A stretch of DNA of 5,578 bases from CAYVQU01 sp964453155 (GTDB taxonomy: Bacteria; Chloroflexota; Anaerolineae; Anaerolineales; UBA11858), in assembly GCA_964453155.1 (NCBI GenBank), contig CAYVQU010000266.1, forward strand, positions 1 to 5,578. The letters run 5' to 3'. A model generated the notes under the pieces. The model was not told the origin of the DNA and ran no database searches. It worked only from the letters and a program-made list of their open reading frames with translations. Within the stretch, counting starts at the first letter, position 1, and each line of letters begins with the position of its first letter. The translations under genes were made by a program, and so were the position numbers. Positions 1 to 5,271 of the stretch are shown in pieces.

Positions 1-75
1 TGTTAATGTCCTTTTTGACACTTATTTGTCTACTTATTTCTGAACCATCCCGATTCTTTTCCAAAAACTAAACGT

Positions 76-1308
76 TCACTCGAACTTAAATCGCCACACC
101 GATAATCCCAAACACGCCATTCCAAAGCCAATCAAAACGACCGCTGGGACCAAAACCCCGTCCAGCCCCATCCCCCGCATCACGATATTCTGGAATCCGT
201 CCATCGCCCAGGCTACGGGCGTAAAGTGTCCGACGGTTTGAAAAGCTTCACTCGTCAACTCCAAGGGCACCCAGGCCCCGCCCAGCCCCGAGAGAATAAA
301 CATGGGGATTAGGGAAAACATGATGGCCTGCTCTTCGGTTTTGGAGAGGGTCCCGATCAACATGCCCATGCTGGCAACAAAGAAAGTTGTGGTCAGCGTG
401 ATGACGATGGTGGCGAGGGGAGCCTCGAAATAACCGACTTTCAAAAAGACTGCGGCAAAACTGATTAAGATAGTGAACTGCATCAGGATCATTATGAACA
501 TTGCCAGATAGTGCCCGATCAGGATTTCGGTTCGTGAGATGGCGGTGGTGAGCAGGCGTTGCAGCGACCCCGATTTCCGTTCGTTGACCAGCACACTGGC
601 GGCTCCGATCAATCCCGCGATGGCGAACTGGACCATCATCCCTGGGGATGATTGGGCGAAGGCGTTCGCCGCGGCGGCCTCATCTTCAGCATCCATCCCC
701 GTGTGGGTGCTGACCAGGGTGAAAGGAGGCTCATCCCAGGCCGCAACCGCGCGCGCTAAAGATTGATCAAACACTGCCTGCCGTTTGGTCTTGCTATCGA
801 TCAGACCATGCTGCTCTTGCATCAACTCGCTGAATTGGGCCGCGGCCAGTGTATTTTGAAGCCGACCTACGACGGCCTGAATGGCATTTTGCGCCGTGGC
901 TCCTGAACTGGTTTCGTTGTTGAGAATGGTTGTGAGTAGTGGGTTCTCGGCTGCAATGAATTGGTTGCTGTATCCTACCGGCACAATTATCAGGGCAGCC
1001 AACTCATTATCGGTGACCATGGTTTCGATTTCAGCGACATCAGGGTTTTCAAATGTCACCGGCCGGATGGTATCGGACTTCTCAAACAGGGCCAAAATAG
1101 TCGAGCTGAGCTGACCATCGTCTTGATCGATCAACCCCACCGGCAAACGGTGATCTACGGTTTCATCTTCACCGTCGGTCCCAAAACCGCCAAAGGCAAA
1201 CCCAAAAATCAGGGTGAACACTACCGGCATGAAAAGCAGGAACAAAAACGACTTCCAGTCCCGCACGATTTGCAATAAATCGTTGATTGCTAAATTGATA
1301 ATACGCAT
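76..1308 (-). CDS. ABC-2 type transporter permease (second membrane subunit, LnrN/YfiN-like)
   Basis: This is a membrane subunit of an ABC exporter and the last gene of a three-gene operon. The 410-residue protein shows the ABC-2 (ABC2_membrane_3) layout. One N-terminal membrane helix lies at about residues 19-41. A large, mostly hydrophilic extracytoplasmic domain follows at about 45-218. Five further helices lie at about 222-241, 263-288, 297-321, 329-347 and 383-405. The stretch NERKSGSLQRLLTTAISRTE (about 242-261) is the usual cytoplasmic coupling segment that contacts the ATPase, and HFTPVAWAMDGF (about 360-371) is the conserved motif before the last helix. I chose the ATG at 1308 because GGAG at 1315-1318 lies 6 nt upstream. 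The frame stays open to a GTG at 1392, but that extension reads straight through an intergenic hairpin repeat and is probably not translated. It probably pairs with the upstream permease as a heterodimer (inference). The substrate is unknown. Confidence 0.9.
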   Translation of the reverse strand: MRIINLAINDLLQIVRDWKSFLFLLFMPVVFTLIFGFAFGGFGTDGEDETVDHRLPVGLIDQDDGQLSSTILALFEKSDTIRPVTFENPDVAEIETMVTDNELAALIIVPVGYSNQFIAAENPLLTTILNNETSSGATAQNAIQAVVGRLQNTLAAAQFSELMQEQHGLIDSKTKRQAVFDQSLARAVAAWDEPPFTLVSTHTGMDAEDEAAAANAFAQSSPGMMVQFAIAGLIGAASVLVNERKSGSLQRLLTTAISRTEILIGHYLAMFIMILMQFTILISFAAVFLKVGYFEAPLATIVITLTTTFFVASMGMLIGTLSKTEEQAIMFSLIPMFILSGLGGAWVPLELTSEAFQTVGHFTPVAWAMDGFQNIVMRGMGLDGVLVPAVVLIGFGMACLGLSVWRFKFE

Positions 1309-1314
1309 GGAAAA

Positions 1315-1320
1315 CTCCAA
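1315..1320 (-). promoter_or_regulatory. Ribosome binding site that decides the second permease start
   Basis: On the minus strand this reads TTGGAG, followed by 6 nt and the ATG at 1308. It sits just outside the hairpin repeat (1329-1394). It supports a start at the MRIINLAIND methionine rather than at the GTG 84 nt further upstream, whose translation would consist of repeat sequence. Confidence 0.7.
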
Positions 1321-1328
1321 AAAGTGTG

Positions 1329-1394
1329 TAGTGGTTGGTGGATAGTGGTTAGTGAGGAGCTTTCTATCCACTATCCACTTTCCACTCACCACTA
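1329..1394. repeat. Heptad-repeat imperfect palindrome (31-nt arms) between the two permease genes
   Basis: Two 31-nt arms (1329-1359 and 1364-1394) are inverted copies matching at 24 of 31 positions around a 4-nt loop (CTTT). The central match GTGGATAGTGG / CCACTATCCAC is perfect. Each arm is itself a 7-bp-period tandem repeat. The plus-strand arm reads TAGTGGT, TGGTGGA, TAGTGGT, TAGTGAG. The minus-strand arm reads TAGTGGT, GAGTGGA, AAGTGGA, TAGTGGA, TAG. The first three bases of the minus-strand arm are the TAG stop codon of the upstream permease. The element fills nearly the whole spacer. It has no T-tract after the stem on the minus strand, so it does not look like a standard intrinsic terminator. 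A role in mRNA folding or processing is only inference. Confidence 0.85.
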
Positions 1395-2711
1395 TTTATA
1401 TCGATTCCGAAATTTGATGACGCCAATGCCGAACAAGACGACTGTCCACCCTAGCAGGGCTAACGCATTGGGTAGGATATCGGGAAATGTGCCACCTAAC
1501 ATGGTTGTGTTGAAGCCATCCGCGGCCCAGCCGTGGGGGGTGAAAAGAGAAATCGTGCGAATGAAGGCGGGCGGGTTGGGCATCCCCATGGTGAAGGTAG
1601 GCATCATCCCGGCCATCCCGAAGATGGTTCCCAGGCCACCGATCATGAAACCGGCCTGACGGGTGGATTTCATCCAGGAGATCAGGAAAACCCCAAAGGC
1701 AGTGGCTACCAGGGTCGTGGCGATGCTCATCAAAATGACAGCGGGCAGATCGCCCCAATCGATCTTGAAGACCAGATATCCGAAGGTCAACAGCACCGTG
1801 ATCTGCACAAAGATGATCAAAGCCACGGACAGGAACTTACCCCGTAGAATGGTGGCGGTCGAGTTCGGGGTGGTAAACAAGCGCGGCAGGGTTCCTTTTT
1901 CTTCTTCCGTCAGAATCGACTGAATGCCGCTGGCACCCGTGAAGAAAATATAGAAAATCGACATCCCGGCCATCATCATTGCCAGGGGGTTGAGACTCTG
2001 GCTGGGGGAAGCTTGCTCTTCCGTCGTGGGGGTTTGAATATCGAGATTAGCGGTTTGGGGTTGTGATGACCCATTTCCAGCTTGCTGGGTTGCCAGGTAT
2101 TGACCGATTATGGCTTGAATTTGATCCTCATCAATAAATACGCCCGCACTTTCAAGTTCTTCCAGGGTAACGGCCATGGTGATTTTCGAACCAGCAAACC
2201 CATCCAGGAATTGATTGACAATCCCTTTCACGATGGCCGGTCCGATGGTTAGCGTGGGGTCTTGATAAATTTCGATGGCTGCCGTTCCAGTGGAATCCAT
2301 GTAAGTATCGGTCAGATGGGTTGGGAGGATGAGGACCACATCGGCTTCCTGGTTGTCGACCGCGGTTTTAGCGGCTCCTTCATCTTCAAGTTGGGTGACG
2401 GTCATCAAATCGGCAAACCCCTCCGATTCCAACATCATGCTCAGAATTTGGCCGATTGAATTCATTTCTGAGCTGGGGGAATTAGTATTCGTATCTCCGG
2501 GGGTTTCAAAACTCCCCGCGTCCAGGTTCACTACGATAACTCGCGTGATCGGCAGCACAAACCCTTCATTTTCTTCCCCGTCAGAGCTACCAAACATCAG
2601 AGAGAACATCCCGGTCATCAGGATGGGGATTACAAACATGAACATGATCGCAAATAAGCTGCGGAAGGATTGAGTCATGTCTTTGAAGGCGATGGTGAGT
2701 TCTTTTTGCAT
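1392..2711 (-). CDS. ABC-2 type transporter permease (first membrane subunit, LnrM/YfiM-like)
   Basis: This 439-residue membrane subunit of an ABC exporter is the middle gene of the operon. A membrane helix at about residues 19-40 is followed by a long extracytoplasmic domain at about 42-240. Helices then lie at about 243-265, 291-312, 322-345, 354-376 and 412-434. EEEKGTLPRLFTTPNS (about 269-284) is the typical ABC-2 coupling segment between the second and third helices. SLFTPHGWAADGF (about 388-400) matches the conserved motif before the last helix. The end of the ectodomain (about 208-240) is a low-complexity Gln/Ser/Thr/Asn/Pro-rich stretch, probably a flexible linker. On the minus strand GGAG lies 8 nt upstream of the ATG at 2711. 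The TAG stop is the first triplet of the adjoining heptad repeat. The protein resembles the downstream permease in layout but not closely in sequence, suggesting an old duplication and a heterodimeric channel (inference). Confidence 0.9.
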   Translation of the reverse strand: MQKELTIAFKDMTQSFRSLFAIMFMFVIPILMTGMFSLMFGSSDGEENEGFVLPITRVIVVNLDAGSFETPGDTNTNSPSSEMNSIGQILSMMLESEGFADLMTVTQLEDEGAAKTAVDNQEADVVLILPTHLTDTYMDSTGTAAIEIYQDPTLTIGPAIVKGIVNQFLDGFAGSKITMAVTLEELESAGVFIDEDQIQAIIGQYLATQQAGNGSSQPQTANLDIQTPTTEEQASPSQSLNPLAMMMAGMSIFYIFFTGASGIQSILTEEEKGTLPRLFTTPNSTATILRGKFLSVALIIFVQITVLLTFGYLVFKIDWGDLPAVILMSIATTLVATAFGVFLISWMKSTRQAGFMIGGLGTIFGMAGMMPTFTMGMPNPPAFIRTISLFTPHGWAADGFNTTMLGGTFPDILPNALALLGWTVVLFGIGVIKFRNRYK

Positions 2712-2735
2712 ATTTTATTCTCCGTATGACAGCAC

Positions 2736-2783
2736 ACAGGAGACCGAAGACCGACCCGGTCCTCCGTCTCCTGTCCTCGGTCC
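2736..2783. repeat. GGACCGG-type heptad repeat with hairpin between the ATPase and first permease
   Basis: On the minus strand, starting 2 nt after the ATPase stop codon, four 7-bp units run in tandem: GGACCGA, GGACAGG, AGACGGA, GGACCGG. The sequence then turns back on itself. Arms 2736-2752 and 2758-2774 are inverted copies matching at 15 of 17 positions around a 5-nt loop. On the minus-strand transcript one of the two mismatches can be a U-G wobble. No T-tract follows in the direction of transcription, so this is not a classic terminator. It could be a dispersed repeat, a stabiliser of the ATPase part of the mRNA, or a partial attenuator setting the ATPase:permease ratio. None of these can be decided from sequence alone. 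Confidence 0.8.
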
Positions 2784-2785
2784 GA

Positions 2786-3724
2786 TCAATCGCGCAACGC
2801 CCTTCCCGTCAGGTGCAAAAACACCGTCTCCAGGTTCGGTTCTTGAATTTCAATCGACGTGATCCGCACACCGGTTTCCGCGGCAGATTCGAAGAGTTGG
2901 GGTAGAACCATATTTGAGTCATCGACTAATAGATGGAGTTCCCCATTTTCGGCGGAGATGTTTTGGACGCCGGGGGTGGCTTGCCAGGCGGCCAAAACCT
3001 GCTCGGAGGGGGCATTCAGAGTCAATTCAATTCGGTCGAGTTCACCGACAATTTTGACCAATTCTTCATGGGTACCCGCGGCAATGATCTCGCCCTGATC
3101 CATGATGGCGATATAGTCGGATAATTCCTGGGCCTCTTCCATATAGTGGGTGGTGTAGAGTACAGTCATCCCCTGGCGGTTGAGATCCATCACCGAGTCC
3201 AGGATTTTTCGGCGGCTTTGGGGATCAATGCCAACGGTGGGTTCATCCATTATGATGACGTCGGGTTTGTGCATTAGTGCGACGCCAATGTTCAAGCGTC
3301 GTTTCATGCCCCCAGAGAATTTCTGAACCCGACCTTTCTGGCGGTCTATCAGTCCGATCATTTCCAGGATTTCAGCGACGCGTTTTTTGAGCTCTGCGCC
3401 GCGTAAACCGTACATCTTGCCCCAAAAAATCAAGTTTTCGCGCGCCGATAAATCTTCGTAGAGCGCGATTTCTTGCGGAACGACCCCTAAGGCGACTTTA
3501 GCCTTCTGGGGATGAGCCGTAATGGAATGCCCTAAAATGGCCGCGTCCCCTTGGGTCGGCCGGAGTAACCCCGAAATCATGGAAATCGTGGTGCTTTTCC
3601 CGGCCCCATTCGGTCCCAATAGGCTGAAGACCTGGCCCGGCTGAATTTCAAAATCCACCCCTTTGACGGCATATACTTCGCCAAAATCTTTATGTAATCC
3701 AGTTGCCTTGATTGCTGCTGTCAT
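2786..3724 (-). CDS. ABC-2 exporter ATP-binding protein (LnrL/DrrA-like)
   Basis: This is the cytoplasmic ATPase that powers the two permeases encoded directly downstream. All nucleotide-binding motifs are intact in the 312-residue product. Walker A GPNGAGKST is at 37-45, the Q-loop glutamine is near 84 (VVPQE), and the signature FSGGMKRR is at 136-143. Walker B VIIMDEP is at 156-162, the D-loop VGIDPQSR is at 164-171, and the switch histidine is H193 (TTHYMEEA). Residues of about 225-312 form the extra C-terminal domain seen in DrrA-type drug exporters, ending in the characteristic EPNLETVFLHLTGRALRD. The length is normal for this subfamily. The ATG at 3724 has a strong AAGGAG ribosome site at 3730-3735 with 5-nt spacing. 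It is the first gene of the operon, facing a divergent kinase gene. Transport of an antibiotic, lipid or other amphiphile is likely from the family, but the substrate is not indicated. Confidence 0.95.
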   Translation of the reverse strand: MTAAIKATGLHKDFGEVYAVKGVDFEIQPGQVFSLLGPNGAGKSTTISMISGLLRPTQGDAAILGHSITAHPQKAKVALGVVPQEIALYEDLSARENLIFWGKMYGLRGAELKKRVAEILEMIGLIDRQKGRVQKFSGGMKRRLNIGVALMHKPDVIIMDEPTVGIDPQSRRKILDSVMDLNRQGMTVLYTTHYMEEAQELSDYIAIMDQGEIIAAGTHEELVKIVGELDRIELTLNAPSEQVLAAWQATPGVQNISAENGELHLLVDDSNMVLPQLFESAAETGVRITSIEIQEPNLETVFLHLTGRALRD

Positions 3725-3768
3725 CTTGACTCCTTACAACGGAACATTTCTGGTTTTTGATCATTTAT

Positions 3769-3822
3769 GTTTGTTAGTTTGATGGTTTGTTCGTTGGCTG
3801 GTAAAAACGAACAAACCATCAA
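3769..3822. repeat. Perfect 17-bp inverted repeat built on an 8-bp tandem period
   Basis: The arms TTGATGGTTTGTTCGTT (3779-3795) and its exact reverse complement (3806-3822) flank a 10-nt loop. The region is also periodic at 8 bp: GTTTGTTA, GTTTGATG, GTTTGTTC, GTTGGCTG from 3769 to 3800. It lies in the divergent regulatory region, with its near end 54 nt upstream of the ATPase start codon. It could be an operator or leader hairpin for the exporter operon, or another member of the short-period palindromes seen in the other spacers. The stem is AT-rich and has no clean T-run on either side, so a terminator role is not well supported. Confidence 0.8.
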
Positions 3823-3847
3823 TTTATCTACGAATTTCTGCATGAAA

Positions 3848-3873
3848 CGGTTTTATCACAAGCGATTAAACCG
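3848..3873. promoter_or_regulatory. Candidate operator: 10-bp dyad with 6-bp spacer
   Basis: CGGTTTTATC (3848-3857) and GATTAAACCG (3864-3873) are inverted copies matching at 9 of 10 positions around ACAAGC. The centre-to-centre arm distance is about 16 bp and the dyad lies mid-way in the divergent region. This is compatible with binding of a dimeric regulator, and the NarL-type regulator encoded here is the obvious candidate. No consensus that I know exactly matches it, so the assignment is inference from symmetry and position. Confidence 0.4.
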
Positions 3874-3904
3874 ATCACCTAAGTTTTACCCCTAACCCCG
3901 AACT

Positions 3905-3934
3905 TTGCCATTGTTCCTTTAGTTTTTTTATACC
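3905..3934 (+). promoter_or_regulatory. Candidate sigma-70-type promoter for the kinase/regulator genes
   Basis: TTGCCA (3905-3910, five of six matches to the -35 consensus) is followed by an 18-bp spacer and TATACC (3929-3934, four of six matches to -10). The spacer contains a T7 run. Transcription would start near 3941, leaving a leader of about 58 nt before the ATG at 3999. The match is modest, and a second -10-like TACAAT lies at 3987-3992 (see findings). Confidence 0.35.
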
Positions 3935-3998
3935 TGTATCTGTGGACACTGTCCGTTCGTACAATACCCGCAATCTCAAGGTGCGATACAATGAGCTT

Positions 3999-5222
3999 AT
4001 GCCAAAAAATCGATTTTCTACCATCCGCCAGGCCTTCAAAGATCATCCCGAATTGTGGTTTTTTGTGTTCGCCAATTTTGTGTTTGTGGTGATGTTTATC
4101 TGGTCGCTGCTGATCAACCCGGCCTTGCTCAGGCCGGTCACCTTCACCATTTTCACCCTGCTGACCCTCATCCATATCGCCGTCCACTGGTCGTTGTTGG
4201 CGATTGGTGAAGATGAACGCTGGTTTTGGCCGTATGTGATCGTCCAGGGGTTGCTGGCATTTGTCATTATTCAGATGTCGGATAATATCGGGATGATTTT
4301 TGCCCTGTATATGGCCCTGATCGGTGAAATGATCGGGTCACAGCGCCGGCGGATAAAAACGGTTGCAGCCGTTGTATTTTTCCTAACCCTTTCTCTGACG
4401 AGTCAGCTCCTCATTGAAGGTCCTCACGCGACCTTATGGTGGCTGCTGGGGACGATTATGAGCATGATCTTTGTGGTGCTCTACGTCAGTGTCTACACCC
4501 AAGAGGTTAACACCCGCGCCCAAGCTCAAAAGCTTCTGTCCGAACTCGAGATTGCCAACCAACAACTGACCCAATACGCCGCAAAGGTTGAAGACTTGAC
4601 CCTCACCACCGAACGTCAGCGGATGGCCCGGGAACTTCATGATACGCTGGCCCAAGGATTGGCGGGACTGATCCTCCAACTCGAAGCTGCTGACTCGCAT
4701 CTATCGGCCGATCACGCTCCGCAGGCTCAAACGATCATCCAACAGGCCATGCAGCGGGCCCGCACGACTCTGGCGGACGCCCGGCAGGCCATTGGCGATC
4801 TTCGGGTTGCGCCGACAACCCCGGCCGACCTGGCTGCTGAAATTCATGCCGAAACCGAACGTTTTACAGATACGACCGGCATCCCGGTGGAATTGGGGTT
4901 GTGTGAACCAGAATTCATCCCGCCCCAGATTGCTGAAAATATCGACCGCGCAATTAGCGAGGGATTGATGAACATCGCCAAACACGCCCAGGCCACCAAA
5001 GTTGTTTTAACGATGACCTGTGCTCAAGAATTTTTACTGGTGGAATTGTTTGATAATGGAAAAGGATTTAATCCTGATACCGCCATCGGTAAATCCGGCC
5101 ACTATGGCCTCTTGGGGATGCGCGAACGCGCCCGGATTTTAGGGGGTTCACTGGCCGTTGAAAGCCAGCCAGCTCAGGGGACGACGCTTAAGATACAATT
5201 GCCTTTGAGTGGTGAGTGGTGA
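3999..5222 (+). CDS. Membrane sensor histidine kinase, HisKA_3 class (LnrJ/LiaS/DesK-like)
   Basis: This is the sensor kinase of a two-component system. The 407-residue product has about six hydrophobic helices (about 19-39, 46-68, 76-93, 95-113, 121-138, 145-166) joined by very short loops. That suggests sensing within or at the membrane rather than through a ligand domain. A coiled-coil linker (about 168-205) leads to the dimerisation/phosphoacceptor helix ERQRMARELHDTLAQG, with H214 as the likely phosphorylated histidine followed by the D-x-x-x-Q dephosphorylation motif. The HATPase_c domain shows an N-box EGLMNIAKHA (321-330), DNGKGF (352-357) and GHYGLLGMRERA (367-378). I prefer the ATG at 3999. 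An in-frame GTG at 3942 would add 19 non-conserved-looking residues, and neither start has a good ribosome site. The C-terminal SGEW and the TGA stop are made of heptad-repeat units. It pairs with the regulator 40 nt downstream. Confidence 0.93.
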   Translation: MPKNRFSTIRQAFKDHPELWFFVFANFVFVVMFIWSLLINPALLRPVTFTIFTLLTLIHIAVHWSLLAIGEDERWFWPYVIVQGLLAFVIIQMSDNIGMIFALYMALIGEMIGSQRRRIKTVAAVVFFLTLSLTSQLLIEGPHATLWWLLGTIMSMIFVVLYVSVYTQEVNTRAQAQKLLSELEIANQQLTQYAAKVEDLTLTTERQRMARELHDTLAQGLAGLILQLEAADSHLSADHAPQAQTIIQQAMQRARTTLADARQAIGDLRVAPTTPADLAAEIHAETERFTDTTGIPVELGLCEPEFIPPQIAENIDRAISEGLMNIAKHAQATKVVLTMTCAQEFLLVELFDNGKGFNPDTAIGKSGHYGLLGMRERARILGGSLAVESQPAQGTTLKIQLPLSGEW

Positions 5223-5271
5223 GTGGTGAGTGGTGAGTAGCCCTTCGACAAGCTCAGGATGAATGAGTGGT
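5207..5271 (+). repeat. GAGTGGT heptad array spanning the kinase/regulator junction
   Basis: Four exact tandem copies of GAGTGGT (5207-5234) are followed by a partial GAGTAG (5235-5240). After a 24-nt interruption a further exact GAGTGGT lies at 5265-5271. The first copies encode the end of the kinase (SGEW) and supply its TGA stop at 5220-5222. The last copy overlaps the regulator's ATG and encodes its Ser-Gly. It belongs to the same family as the repeat at 1329-1394. In both cases the G-rich strand is the sense strand at the gene's 3' end. Confidence 0.9.
5241..5258 (+). repeat. CCCTTCGACAAGCTCAGG-type dispersed repeat inside the heptad array
   Basis: CCCTTCGACAAGCTCAGG contains the small palindromes TCGA and AGCT and is bounded by CCT/AGG ends. 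I recall closely related sequences as common intergenic repeats in genomes of several bacterial phyla. It lies between partial and complete GAGTGGT units, as if inserted into the array. Its end (AGGA, 5256-5259) is the only Shine-Dalgarno-like sequence just upstream of the regulator's ATG, with an unusually short 3-nt spacing. Confidence 0.6.

Noticed and set aside
1..75. Terminator downstream of the exporter operon
   Set aside because: Only a 4-bp GACA/TGTC stem and a short direct repeat of ACTTATTT (20-27 and 32-39) are visible; there is no GC-rich stem followed by T residues on the minus strand.
961..1278. Open frame of 105 codons on the plus strand opposite the second permease
   Set aside because: It lies wholly inside a well-supported gene on the other strand, has no recognised motif and no ribosome site.
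1309..1392. N-terminal extension of the second permease to a GTG at 1392
   Set aside because: The extra 28 residues are translated from the heptad hairpin repeat, have no family resemblance and lack a ribosome site; the ATG at 1308 has GGAG 6 nt upstream.
1329..1394. CRISPR-like or insertion-sequence end
   Set aside because: There is a single palindrome with a 4-nt loop, no spacers between repeats, no target-site duplication that I can see and no transposase in the window.
3942..3998. GTG start for the kinase 57 nt upstream of the ATG
   Set aside because: It adds 19 residues of no recognisable character, and the -10-like TACAAT lies inside it. Not fully excluded, since a promoter at 3905-3934 could give a leaderless GTG start.
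3879..4187. Open frame of 102 codons on the minus strand opposite the kinase 5' region
   Set aside because: The translation is rich in Gly, Gln, Asp and His without hydrophobic core or motifs, and it lies opposite a clear membrane-helix coding region; it is a shadow of the kinase gene.
5207..5240. G-quadruplex formed by the GAGTGGT array
   Set aside because: The G runs are only two bases long, so any such structure would be weak; the tandem repeat itself is the supportable observation.
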